From assembly GCF_900324465.2 (NCBI RefSeq), contig NC_046626.1:5663459-5727458 (forward strand): 64,000 nucleotides of DNA, read 5' to 3'. Both the position numbers and the translations under genes were made by a program. Position 1 is the stretch's first letter; each line of letters opens with the position of its first letter. Shown here piece after piece: positions 1 to 11,400 of the stretch. The notes under the pieces were generated by a model, which worked only from the letters and a program-made list of their open reading frames with translations, did not search any database and was not told the DNA's origin. The stretch comes from Anabas testudineus (lineage: Eukaryota > Chordata > Actinopteri > Anabantiformes > Anabantidae).

Positions 1-828
1 ACTAACTGTGCTAGTTATAATTATTAAATTGTCAAATACATTATGCGTTTCCCTCCAGGCATGTTAAAAGATACGATTTGAAAATACTAAAAATATATTT
101 TCAACTAATAAAGTTCCTGTTGTGTGCAGTCTGTTGGACCAGGACCAACTTCCAAACTAGTTAGTCACAAAACATCTGCTTTAAACATAGATTTTAGACG
201 AACACAGGAAAACTTTCTACTTTAACCTACTGAGTTTGAAATTAATGCAGCGCCTTGGTAGCCAGATGGTTACAGTCCATGCCATTTAAACGTAGCTTCC
301 CAGGTTTGATTCCGGCTGAGGATCTTTGCTGCATGTCATGCCCTGCTCTCCTCTCCCTCACTTCCTGTCTGCCTCTCTACTACTATCATATAAAGGCATT
401 CTGCAACGAAGAATAAATAAAACACACAAACAGAGGTGGTCATTATAGTTGTAATTTTACTGTAGGTCATTTGCCAATCAGTACATTAAAAAAAGTATTT
501 TCATGTCATCATATTTACAGTTTTAAGCTGTAGAATGCAAATAGACATTTCAATCAAGTTACACCTAGTTATTACTCCTAACTGTTATCATTCATAATCT
601 ATCAAATCAAAAAATCACTTTAAGATGTATAGTTACAAAGCAAATGTTATGTTTATCTCCATGTTTGTGTCATGTTGATTTTGCAGTTCTGATATGAAGA
701 CATGTTTACTGAACAAATTACATTTACAGAATGTTGCAGATTGTGTTGAAGACAATATCAAATGTTTCTTTAAAAATGTTAATATGATTTCTGTTCTTTA
801 TTGATTCCATCTCTGCTTATTATTCACA
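1..828. repeat. Duplicated 3' flank of xirp1 (left arm of segmental duplication)
   Basis: This stretch matches 17389-18209 almost base for base in the same orientation, with scattered substitutions and small indels. In the right-hand copy that sequence is the 3' UTR and downstream flank of the xirp1 LIM-type terminal exon. Homology reaches the window's first bases, so the duplicated block continues to the left, out of view. The arm contains a tRNA-type SINE at about 246-422 that the right arm also carries. No gene of its own is seen. Confidence 0.93.
246..422 (+). repeat. tRNA-derived SINE (left duplicate)
   Basis: The tRNA-like head carries a box B-like GGTTTGATTCC at about 303. It is followed by the body typical of teleost tRNA SINEs (TTTGCTGCATGTCATGCCC, CT-rich tract, CACTTCCTGTCTGCCTCTC) and an ATAAAGGCATT...AATAAATAAAAC tail. 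The same insertion sits at the matching place in the right arm (17631-17810), so it was present before the duplication. Confidence 0.75.
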
Positions 829-3800
829 TCACATCAAATCTTCATATGCAGTCTCCACTGAAGAGATGCTTTCTAGATCGTCATCGTGTGCCTCTGCCTC
901 AACTTTCTTTTCATCCGTTATACTGTGCTTAGCAGTCCTACCCGTTGTAACCATCCAAGCGGGGACGTTCTCGTATAATGTCTTCAGGGAGCTGACATCT
1001 ACACTGCTGGTTTCTTCCTCTATCTCTTGCACCTGACACAGGATTCCTTTAAGTTCCTCCCGTTTTCTCAGATTGTCAAAGATTTCCATGGCTGCCTCCA
1101 CATTTCCTTTCATGATCTCCTCCTTGTGAACAGAAAGCCTCTGTCGTCGCTCATCTTCTGTCTCCTTTAATTTCTTTTCTCTAAGAACAACTTTCTCCTC
1201 AAAAGTTTGTTGTTTTTCATTGAGTTTTATTGAACATCCATCCGTCCGACTGTTGGTCTTTGACATTTGCACTCCAGTCGTGCTGTGTTCATGAAGTGCA
1301 GGGTTTGATTCGTGCTGTTGTGCGGTGGCTTTATCAATTTGTTTATGGTCACTAACTACGTCATTCATTACTTTTACCTTCTCGGACAACAAAGGGACTC
1401 TTGTCCAACGTCTCACTTTCTTTTCTTTCGAAATTCTGTTGAGTAGCCAACAGGCACATGTTCATTTCATGTTTTGCACTTCCTGAATTTGTCTTCATGC
1501 ACATTTGTAGTTCTTCAGCTGCATTTATTTTCTGTATTACATTTTTGTCCATTTCTGTTTTCTTGTCTGATTTGCTCCCTGTAAGGAGTACCTTTTTGCT
1601 TTCCTCACTCTTTGAAGCCATTGGTAGAAATTTACTTCTATTCTCTGGGTCTTGTGCTGCTCCATCAACAACGTTTTGGTGGTATGTGTCATGTAAGGTT
1701 TCTTTACTGTTTTTGCCCTGAATCGTGCTTTGCTGACCAGAGGGCAGAAGAATTTGCTTGCATTGTTTTGGAGGAACTATTGTACATTTTCCATTGTCTT
1801 TTGTGTGGAAAGCAGCTTCAGGCGAAGGAGTAAGTGTAATATTTGGATCTTCTACAACTACAGATTTCACCCATTGTGGCTTTGGGGGTAAAGCTGGCTT
1901 CTGATCCTGTGGTTTCCCACTCTTTTGGGGGAGAGGAGGTGGAGTTTCGGGGCTGGATGATTGAGAGTTTCCATTTACTACAGGGTTGGGTGTGGGGCTC
2001 TGTGTTGTTAGGGCTGGATGTCCTTCACAGGTTACTGAAATTGAAGGAGACAATTTTGTGTCAGATGGAGGCATAGACACCACAACACACTGATTGTGAA
2101 CAGTCTTGCTCCTCCCTGAACAAGCCCTACCCGAGTTTCTGTATATCATTGCAGCTTTATAGTCTCCTTTAGATACATTTGCACTAGACTTCTCAAGAGA
2201 TTGAAGAGCGAATTGAACATTTCCCCTCACTATATCTTCTTTATCTAGAAGCGTCTGCTTTGTTGCTGCACTCTGCAGAGACCAAATAGCTGCCTTCACA
2301 TCTCCTTTGATAACGTCTTCTGTCTCATCATCAGTTGTCTGACCATTACACTCATAACCTACAAAAGGTGGCAGTGACTCTGGTGCACGATTGCTGACTA
2401 TGACTGAACTCTGTTGACAATCCTCAAAGGAAACATGGCTTTCCTGATCTTTCACTGCATCACTGACCTTTGGATAAGTCCTGGTTTGCTGGCATCTGGA
2501 GGAAGAGGAACATGCTGATTGTGTCACTCCTGAGGAACTTTCCTCTTGTGTTGAGACATTCAAGTTGTATATTTTTCCAGGAACAACCGCTTCACGCTCC
2601 ATGTTCAAGCTTTGCTGCTTAGCCATTTCAAGTGACTTCTTAGCTGCTTTCACGTCTCCAGATATTATAACCTCCTTTTGTGCCTGGCTTTCTTCTATTT
2701 CAGGACCTTGGGCTGACAAGTCCATGTCATAGATTGTTCCAGGTGTAATGATGTCTCGCTCCACACACATGCTTTGTTGCTTTGCACGTTCTAATGACTC
2801 CATTGTTGCCTTGATGTCCCCAGCCACAATTTCCTCTTTTTCTACAACCATAGGTTGCTTTACTGCAAGTTGTTGCTTGGCTGATAAGACATCCCCAGGG
2901 ATTATCTCTTCTTTGGGAATACAGCTATCAACAGTCAAAGAGCACTCTGATGAGAACACCTTTTTGGTGTTCTTTACATCCCCTGGGAGATCATCTGAAA
3001 TTGTTCGCTCTACATAGTCTTTCTGCTGGCACAGATTTCTCTTTGCTTCCTTCACATCCCCCTGAACTATTTCAATCTCTTCCTTGGCCATGCTGTGATC
3101 AACTTCATCTCCTGACACCTCGGTGTGAAGACTCTTCAGGTAGTGCAGATCTCCCTTCTCAATGCAACTCTTGTACAAGTTCACATTTTCTTTTTCATTA
3201 TGACCCACTCTACATGACGCTGCTGTCCTCTGACTGCTGGCAGTAGCTAACAGGTTTCCAATGGAGGACTTAACATCTCCCCTCTCTATAATGTGACTCT
3301 CTGCTTTGGTTTCATTATTGCAGATGATTGAGTAAACTGACATCTCTGCTTGTCCACCTGCAGTTTCTTGCATTATGATTCCTTTTTTCATGTGCTTATC
3401 CTGCACAAGCAATTCATTGATCATCTGTGCTATGTTTTGGATTCTTTGACCCCTTTCAAGGTTTATAGTTGTGGTTGATGAGTAAACTGGAAGTTCTACT
3501 ACTGTTGTGTTCACATTACCCTTCTCAACCTCACTAAGAAGAGTAACCTGGGGTTTCAGGGATGGTTTTAGTAATAGTTGTAACATGATGTTCCTGATAT
3601 TACCCTCAACAACCTCCTCTTTCTGGATTTGCACAGTTTCATTGCTTTCAAGGAGATATTTTGCCATGTTAACATTTTTACTCTCATTTGCTTCTATTAT
3701 GATGCCACTTGAATAAACAAAAGACATCTCGTGTAAATATGACAGGGTGTCAGCAACATTGTTTGCCGTGATTTTGTCCAGTGGGGTGGTCTCAAAGAGC

Positions 3801-6024
3801 CAGGTAGTGCACTTTACATCAGCTTTCGGTATCTCGTCCTCAACACTTTTCTTTGAGGTTCCCTCAGGTTCCTTGATCTTGTCCAGTGGCTGAGATTCAA
3901 ACAGCCAAGTGCAGCGTTTCACATCTCCTTTCTGGCTGTCTTCCCTATGGACTGTTTTTATTGGGCCTTGCTCCTGAGGGTCCCCTGTCAAACTGCCAAT
4001 AGCTTGATTCTCAAAAAGCCAGGTGGAAGTCCTGACATCCCCCCGCTGGACATCAGTGACGCTAACCATTCGGACAAACTTGTTGGATGCCCGCTCTGAT
4101 TCAAATATCTGTTTATTGAGCTGCACATTGCTGCTTCCGAAGTCTTCAGTGACCCTGACAGAGGGCTCATCCTGGCTGGCAAAGGAGTCCAAAGGTTGTG
4201 TCTCAAACTTCCATCTGGCTGATTTGACGTCTCCTTTCTTGACGTCTTCTTGGGTGACTGCTCTGATCACATAAACTTCGTTCTCAGCCTTGATGGAATC
4301 AAGGGGCTTTGTCTCAAACATCCATCTTGCACCCCTAACATCACCACTCATTACCTCCTCTTTTTTCACTGTTGTCACTTCATGAAACTGCCCGTCTTTG
4401 TCTCTGATGGCATAAAGTGGCAGCGACTCAAACATCATGGTGCTTGACTTTACGTCAACATTGCTCACTGGTTGTTCTACAGGCACCAGCTTTTGCTCAA
4501 GGGGTTCATTTTGGATTTTGATGATTTGATGAGGTTTCAAAGTCAAACTTTTTGTTCTGGACATCACCACTTTCACCGTTACTGATACTTTGCTTGTTTG
4601 CTTCATTGTCGTCCTTATTGATCAAGTTCATAGGACAGTTCTCAAACATCCAAGTGAATTTATGCACTGAGCCTTTTTCGATGTGTTCATCCTGGTTCTG
4701 TCCAGCGGATTTTAACATTTCTGGTCCAATTTCATCAAGTGACTGGGATTCAAAAAGTTCCTTGACTCTTGAGACATCTCCTGACTGAAAGTTGACCTGG
4801 CTGACACATTTTACATCTTGTTCTGTGATTGATTCCCTTCTTATTCTATCTAAGGCTTCTGTTTCAAAAAGATGTTTGACTGTTTGAACGCCAAACTCTG
4901 ACTTGACAGAATCATGTACAGCTTTAAATTGTACTCCTCGCCATCTTTGACGCTGTCTAGAGGCTGTGATTCAAAAAGCCAAGTAATGGATTTGACATTA
5001 GTGTTGTCAATGGCTTCTTGAGAGAGTTAGAGGAGTTGTCTCAAACATTGCTTGGTTATCCTTGAAGCTTCCAGCTGCAATAGCTTTTTCCTTTTCAATA
5101 ACCTCCTCATCAGAATGTGCAATTTTGCTCAAAGGAATTGTTTCAAAAAGATGTTTGAATCCCTTAACATCACCCTTTTCAACCTCTTGTTGTTTGATTG
5201 AGGTGTTCTTTTGAAACCACTGTTTTTTGCTTTGTTTTCCTCCCTGCTCATCAGCTGTGAGGGTAATTTTCTTCAGGTGTCCAACTTCATAGCTGTCACT
5301 AAGAGTGTCCATTGGTTGCATTTCAAACATCCACAGAGAAGTCTTGACATCACCACCAATTATTTCTTCTTTTGCCAAAGAGCTTTCTGTTGCGTCTCCT
5401 TTCAGCGTTGCCAAAGGCTGCGTTTCAAACTGTTTCCTTTTGTTGACAACATCAGCCTCTCCTTTGCAATCGTCAACCATTCCTTCAAAGGTCCCTACAC
5501 CGGCGACCTCTTGTATTGTGTCAAATGGCTGAGTTTCAAACATCCACCTCTTTCGATCAACTCCTTCTCTGTGCCCTTCTTCCAACGATATACCCCGAAT
5601 GATTTTCACTTTATCAGTTCCCTTATTAATCAGATCCAAAGGCTGGGTTTCAAAAAGCCAACGGGCAGTGCTGACATTGCTACTGTTTATCTCCTCCCTG
5701 CAGATGGATTTAATCTCCTGCATATTGCCACTGTTGTCTCTAATGGCACAGCAAGGATCTGCCTGGAAGAGTTTCAGAGTCTTCTGGACATCTGCTTTCT
5801 GTTCCTGGAGCTCAGATCTCAGCTTCAGGAGGCTATGATCCTCTATAGAGTTGCAGCGTCCCAAGTCACTCAATGGTCTAGATTCAAAAAGCAGTCGAGC
5901 CCCACTCACATCCCCTGGCTGAATGGGTTCTTTCAGCACTGCCTCCACCAGTTCACCTTCTTCTGTCATTGATTTATTTAAAGAATCTAATGGCTGGGTC
6001 TCAAACAGCCAAGTTGACACTCTT
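829..6024 (-). pseudogene. 5'-truncated, frameshifted partial copy of xirp1 Xin-repeat exon
   Basis: This is a recent copy of the xirp1 long exon (right copy 22986-28550). Reading on the minus strand it starts at the repeat with RVSTWLFETQPLDSL, so the N-terminal EVH1-ligand region and the first about 165 residues are absent. It ends at AYEDLM-stop. The frame is broken. There is a 2-base loss near 1402 (CTCTTGTCC versus CTCTATTGTCC). A net 1-base gain lies near 4520. About 10 bases are lost near 4919 (ATCATGTACAGC against the copy with TGGTGCTG). A deletion of about 375 bases near 5025 removes roughly three Xin repeats (right 27180-27555). A further 4.8 kb is missing at its 3' side (right 18213-22985), including the LIM exons. 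The longest surviving frame is 1361-4606 (1081 codons). About twenty residue differences in about 1030 aligned residues (my count) give near 2% divergence. No start exon or promoter came with it, so a product is unlikely. Confidence 0.93.
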
Positions 6025-6085
6025 AAAGAACTCTTTTCCACATTGTTTTTTTTTTTTTTTTGGTCTTTTTAATAGATTGCTGTAG
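6025..6085. other. Duplication junction: xirp1 exon joined to oxsr1 intron
   Basis: Up to about 6024 the sequence follows the xirp1 long exon (compare right 28546-28550, AGCCAAGTTGA). It then diverges and runs through a 16-base T tract into the acceptor of an oxsr1 exon at 6086. Both genes are cut: xirp1 loses its 5' end and oxsr1 loses everything upstream. This is the expected join of a head-to-tail tandem duplication. Confidence 0.8.
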
Positions 6086-7369
6086 GTGCATGCCAAGCGG
6101 GCGTCTCCACAAGACAGAGGATGGTGGATGGGAGTGGAGCGATGATGAGCTGGATGAGGAGAGTGAGGAGGGCAAAGCTGCTGTGGCAGGTCTGCGGGTG
6201 AGACTGTGCATGCCTGCATTCTCCAAAAGTATCATTTGCTTACTTAAAAACTTTACTGTATTGCTCAAGGAACCCCTTTAGCCAGCAGGTGGTGTCAGTA
6301 CCTACACTTGACTTTGCATTTTTTGAGGCCATTCTGCAGTCACCCAGAGTGAAGGACGGCTCCCAGAATATCGAGGTGAGTCTGTTTGTAGTGGACATGA
6401 TCTGAAAATCTTGATACTAATGTCATGTCTTGACAGAGGAGTCTGTATGGCTGTCTTTTGTGTTTAAGTCAAAACTGTAGCGTGCTTTGATTTACTGTAT
6501 TTGCAAACTTGTGTGTCTTAGCTTTTCCCACCAGCAGATGGCTCCGCAGGACATTTGCAACCACCCGGTGCTGCACCAGAGAGACCTGCGAATGTGGGAC
6601 ACTCAGGAGAGGATGTTCCACCGCAGGCTCCCACTCAAACAGGCAGTCCTTCACATGCTCAGGTTAAAACAAATACTGTATGGAGAGAGTTCATTATCCC
6701 AGGCTGTGTCTTTCTTGTCAACTGTATCAGTTTTTGTTAGTTTGGATTTAAAAGTTTTGTTCAGCCAAATCCTCTGGCCCTGTCTTAATCACGATGATGT
6801 ACTGTAGACTTGTCTCTGGGTACTCTTATGCATGTTGTGATGACTTTAACAAGGACGTAGTAAAAAGTAGTAATTTGACTTCAAGTGACCAAAACTACCA
6901 GTGGAGGGGAGAGTAAAACATTCTTAACTCCCTGTTGTCTATTCTAAGCAGAGTTACTGTGTTAACCCATTTACTGTTGCTGTTGTAGGATCCTACTGCA
7001 GCCAATTCTAGTGGTCCCATCATCATTATTAGCATTATTGTTTTCACAAACGTCATCTGAAGTGGTTCCCTCCCTTTATTTCATCTCCTGTGTAGTTGCT
7101 GCCAATTTGCAGAAGATTGTTGATGATCCTCATAGTAACAAAAATTTGACCTTTAAACTGGTGAGTACATTAGCATAAATGTTTATGATGCAGTACAGTG
7201 GTTTCTGTCTATTGATGTGTAAAATACAGATTTCCCAGGTTCCCAGGTCAGTTATTGGATCATACATTAAAGTCTTGTTGCTCTTCTCCTCCAGGCATCT
7301 GGTGTGGAGGAGTCGGAAATCCCTGATGATGTTAAACTCATTGGATTTGGGCAGCTCAGCATCAGTTAA
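6086..7369 (+). pseudogene. oxsr1: 3' fragment of oxsr1 (oxidative-stress responsive kinase 1), C-terminal core missing
   Basis: Visible exons are 6086-6197 ([18 protein letters not shown]...AGLR), 6340-6375 (SPRVKDGSQNIE), 6522-6662 (LFPPADGSAG...SPSHAQ), a cut exon from 6989 to about 7025 (DPTAANSSGPII), 7096-7160 (AANLQKIVDDPHSNKN) and 7295-7369 (ASGVEESEIPDDVK...FGQLSIS-stop). These match the tail of OSR1, the WNK-activated kinase that phosphorylates cation-chloride cotransporters. The kinase domain is absent. The roughly 50 residues that should follow GPII (beginning SLVLRLRNSKKEL), the heart of the docking CCT/PF2 domain, cannot be found between 7025 and 7095. Skipping the cut exon would join phase 0 (6662) to an exon that needs one preceding base, so no in-frame product forms. 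I read it as a decaying 3' end left by the tandem duplication. Location next to slc22a13 matches human OXSR1-SLC22A13. Confidence 0.85.
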
Positions 7370-7473
7370 GTCAAATACAGGCGGCAACAAAGGACAGAAA
7401 TGAATGGTATTGCACAGCTGCATTGTAGTCAATTCCAAGAAACCACTACTGCCAAAGAGAGGAGGAGAAGGTA

Positions 7474-7507
<34 letters not shown>

Positions 7508-7770
7508 GAGGAGACATGAAGCTGGCAGAAGTGTGACACTACTGCAGGATGCATGAGGACCACATTGAGAAGAGGCTCAGTTCATCACAGGAATCACACT
7601 TGAAACGTTTACAGTGCGCTTATACAGTAAATGGGAGAAGAGATGCAATCAACCATATCAACCCTTTTTTCTTTGTTTTCTTTCTCTTGATACATAAGCA
7701 CAGTCCAACCATCTCTTGTCTTTTTTTTACTCTTTCAAGTCAAATGTGCCACAAGACTCACTTGAGTGTC
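7370..7770. other. oxsr1 3' flank with ATG/GAT trinucleotide repeat
   Basis: Sequence after the oxsr1 stop, probably former 3' UTR. It contains a simple GAT repeat at about 7473-7505. No canonical AATAAA is seen before the transposon at 7771 and no gene is recognised. Confidence 0.5.
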
Positions 7771-8975
7771 TAACGTATTTTCCGCACTAAAATAGGTTAA
7801 AATAAGGTGCACCTAAGAGCCTTCAATTTTCTCAAAAGCCGACAGTGCGCCTTATAATCTGGTGCGCCTTATATATATGGATCAATATTGAGCCGCAACA
7901 GGTCTCGCAACTACGGTAAACAGCCGCCAACTCAATTTTCCCTCGTAGAAGAAGTAGCGCGCGGTGCATGCTGGGATATATGACTGCGCGAAGCGTGCCA
8001 TTTCATTTCCATTTGTGTGTTTGTGCAAAAACCCCAAAATAGCTCCTATTAAGAGACACGCTTACCATGCAGAGTTTAAACTCAAGTCGATCAGTCACGC
8101 AGTAGAACACGGGAACAGACCAGCAGAGAATTTAACATTAATGAATCAATGGTGCGGTTTCTTGTCTTTACTGGAGTTGTGAACTGAGGAGTACAATGCT
8201 CTCAACTACACTTTATTCTATCTTTTCTTTATGTAACCGAAAGAAACAGAAAGAAACAAATAATACACATCGTTACACATTTGATATGTTACACTCGCAC
8301 ACGCTAGCTTGACTTGAATGAAGCTAATTACAACAACACACACACGTAATTTATCACATGTAACATTTAACAACTAACATACTTCTAATGACAATAAACA
8401 TGTTAATACTTACAAAGACAAATGCTTTCCAAGGCACAAACATATAAATCACACTCGGCATAAACATGAACCAGTTCGTTTTACTGTGGAAACTAAACTA
8501 GTTTAATTTACCGACGGAGAAAATACGTCAAAGCTGTTCTATTGAACAGAGAGTGGAAAGAGCACTCACTCTGCAATTAATTATCTTAACAAAGATCAAC
8601 TAAAATACACAACTCTCACTCTGATAAAATTTTTAAGAACAATACTATAATACTTTTTAGCTGCCTTTGTCACAACTTATTGTTATTCATTTATCACTTG
8701 AACTGAAAGGCATGACACGGCCAGAGCAGCGAAAATTCTACATCACTGACTTTACCTTGGGAAAATAATAAAACAGCTGTTTATTCATTTTGGGAGTGAA
8801 CGGAGTTGTCAGAACGCTGGTTTGTAATCTATTAATAAAGTTTGACCGACCTATCTGACTGTTTTGTTGACATTCCCTCTATCTAATGTTGCATAACGTA
8901 ACGCCAGCCTCTACTGTAGCGTCTATTCTATGCGCCTTATAATGCGGTGCGCCTTATAGTGCAGAAAATACGGTA
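7771..8975. mobile_element. Tigger/pogo-like DNA transposon, internally deleted
   Basis: The ends are inverted and flanked by TA: left TA-ACGTATTTTCCGCACT, right AGTGCAGAAAATACGG-TA. The TA target duplication fits the Tc1/mariner superfamily. Subterminal GTGCGCCTTATA motifs occur near both ends (about 7847-7880 and 8931-8960). Inside, on the plus strand at about 8035-8115, the reading frame gives KRHAYHAEFKLKSISHAVE. This is the start of the CENP-B-type helix-turn-helix of pogo/Tigger transposases. The frame then stops matching and no DDE catalytic region is present, so this is a non-autonomous deletion derivative. Family assignment rests on the helix-turn-helix motif and the TA duplication. 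Confidence 0.75.
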
Positions 8976-11020
8976 CACTGAAATTGAAAAGTATAAATTG
9001 AGCCTTAGTTTGTCCAACTTCACATTTTACTCGTGCGATTGGTGAAAAATTAAGTCTGTGTGATTATTTGGTGAATTTTATGTACACCTGACTGAGAAAT
9101 CTAAGAAATCCTTTAACACTTACACAAATACCTTAATAACACATTCTACCATTGGTTTAGGTAAATTTTTTAATTATCAAAGTCCTTTATCGACCAGCCT
9201 AAGGCAGTGCAATGATTTCTTCTCTCCACTGTGTGTAGTAGTTCTGTCAAACATAACCAAAGAGTTTAGGCTCTGACTGCACTACTGAAATAATTCAGAT
9301 ATACACAAATGAACTCTAACTGTCCCAAAATTGTTGCAGTTATAACACAAAAACTTTGACAGATGCTGTTTTTCCTGAGAGATTAAAGGCCGTATTACTT
9401 TCCCAGATTGAGACCTGCCTAATATTCTTGTACTATGCAATAATTATTTTCTTTCTATCACTTTGCCACTGATAACTAATATATTTCTCTTGGATTGAAT
9501 TAAACCATTTTTTTTGTGTGTGCACCACAACAGGAGTTCAAAAAGAGTCAAACCAGCAAAATGTACAGCCGAATACACCTTTACTCATAAGTAGTAAGTG
9601 TAACTTAACATGCCAACAAACAGACACGGGTCATTGCTGTTTTCCATGTCCCCTTGTAAGAGGTCGTGTAGCCTGTTTACAATAATTGACCTAACAGCTG
9701 AGAAGAATCCTGAATGCTGGCAGGCTGCCTACTCATGAACTTCTGTGGAGGTGTGCATTCTCAAAAACTGAACGTGCTCTACCAAAGTAAAACAACCTTA
9801 AAAGGGGCAGTTCACCAAAATTGATCAAAAATATATTTAGTCACTTGCCTTCAAAAGGCATTTAGATAGTTTAGGTTTAGGTGCGAGTGAAGGTTTTGAG
9901 ACATTTGGTCTTGATGAGTTTTACCCCCATTAGCCATTTCTTAGTTAACCTGGAAAAGTTTGGCAATTATTATTATTATTTTTTTTGACTGGATCAGTTC
10001 TAAGAATTTTGGTGGTCCCAAAACTTTTTAACTAGTGCCAAGGTATATTTATATTTCCTTTTGTTCTTTGACCAAGTATCTACAAAACTAACAACATTCC
10101 CATCGTACTCAGCTGTACTTTATGTTTAGTGATAATTAGCAGGCGTTAAGCCATTAAGACGGTGAACTTAAGCTTGCTGTCATTGTGAACACGATAGCAT
10201 GATTGTACAGCTGTAGACTCTGGTTTCAGTGCAAACAACAAAATTCCAGTCACCTCTGTTATACTAATGGCTGCATTTGCTCAATTGGCACCATATCGAT
10301 TTTTAAACATGTACTTTTGGGATTGCATTGGGCTTGTAATCACACTCTGTTCTTTGATGTGATGATATGCAGTTAAGATATAATAAGAAAAACCTGTCCA
10401 AAGGCTAATGGATAAAATTGTATTTTAACAGGCACGGGTTACACTTTTCTCTCTTTGTCTGTAAGTGTGTGATTTTTGGTGATTATCAAAAGACTAAGGT
10501 TTAAATTTCTAAAATTATATCCCCTTTATCATGTCAAACTATAATTCTGCCTCTTTGTGATGACATCGAATGATTAGCGGTAATTCAATTAGATAATTGG
10601 CAAGAACTTGTTTCTCTTTTTTTTTTTTTTGCTTTTCTTTCGCACAGAACATCACATATATTTTTAATGTGCTTAATCATACAATGTGTACATCTACACA
10701 TGCATAATTTGAAATGGCGTATTTGTGATAAAATGAAAGCGATTCCTTGACAAATGATATAAATTGTTGAAAAATGTCGACACATGCAAAAGGATTTTTA
10801 GTAGCTGAATAAAGTCACATGATGAAATTCAACGAGTGAAGATGTTTGTTTAAAACAAGATGTGTCAAAGCTCAGTTTTTGTTGTGTTTGTGTCTTTAAC
10901 ACATCAACCATTAACAAAGTGTACTTTTAGGCCTGAGTGTGCGCTGACCACACATTTCATTACTTGCTTCAGTCAGATGGTTAAACATTTATTTTCACTA
11001 TTATAATAAGATGATTTACA
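8976..11020. other. Intergenic spacer, AT-rich, nothing recognised
   Basis: About 2 kb of AT-rich sequence between the Tigger-like element and a Tc1-like relic. Open frames are short and do not resemble known proteins, and I see no RNA gene. A short T tract lies near 10618. Confidence 0.5.
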
Positions 11021-11025
11021 TTATC

Positions 11026-11400
11026 TTCAGGATAATGTGCGAATGTCTGTACGCCAGTTAGAAGCTGACTGATGCTACAAGATAATGATCCAAAACACAC
11101 AACAGAATGGTTTCAGAAATAAATCTACCTTTTGGAGGGGTCAAGGCAGAGCCCAGACCTCAACCAGATAGGGATGCTATGGAACAACTTTAAGAGAGCT
11201 ACACACATGAGATGTCCAAAGAATATGACAGAGCTAAAGCAATTCTGCAGGAGGAATGGGCTAAACTTTCTCTGGAACCATGTGCAGTTCTGATCCACAG
11301 GTACAAGACACACCTGGCTGAAGTTATTGCTGGGTTCACATTCTTTTTCCAATAGCAGTTGAGTTGAGGTTTTTATGGTTGTTCTCCATAAAAACATGAA
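11026..11400 (+). mobile_element. Tc1-like transposase relic (3' part)
   Basis: The plus strand reads as a decayed C-terminal part of a Tc1 transposase. It has ATGTCTGTACGCCAGTTAGA, then a GATAATGATCCAAAACACAC stretch (the NDPKH motif), then CCCAGACCTCAACC (SPDLNP-like), AGAGAGCT and an ending GGGTTCACATTCTTTTTCCA like the usual Tc1 3' side. The frame carries stops and shifts. The 5' half is absent or unrecognisable. A relic of the same type lies reversed at 36640-36890. Confidence 0.7.

Noticed and set aside
5211-5972. 253-codon plus-strand open frame, repeated at 27740-28501
   Set aside because: It is the antisense of the Xin-repeat exon in both copies; codon composition of the repeats keeps the opposite strand open. 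No independent family match.
829-6024. Left xirp1 copy as a processed (reverse-transcribed) pseudogene
   Set aside because: The homology includes the genomic 3' flank with its SINE beyond the poly(A) region and there is no poly(A) tail, so it is a DNA-level duplication.
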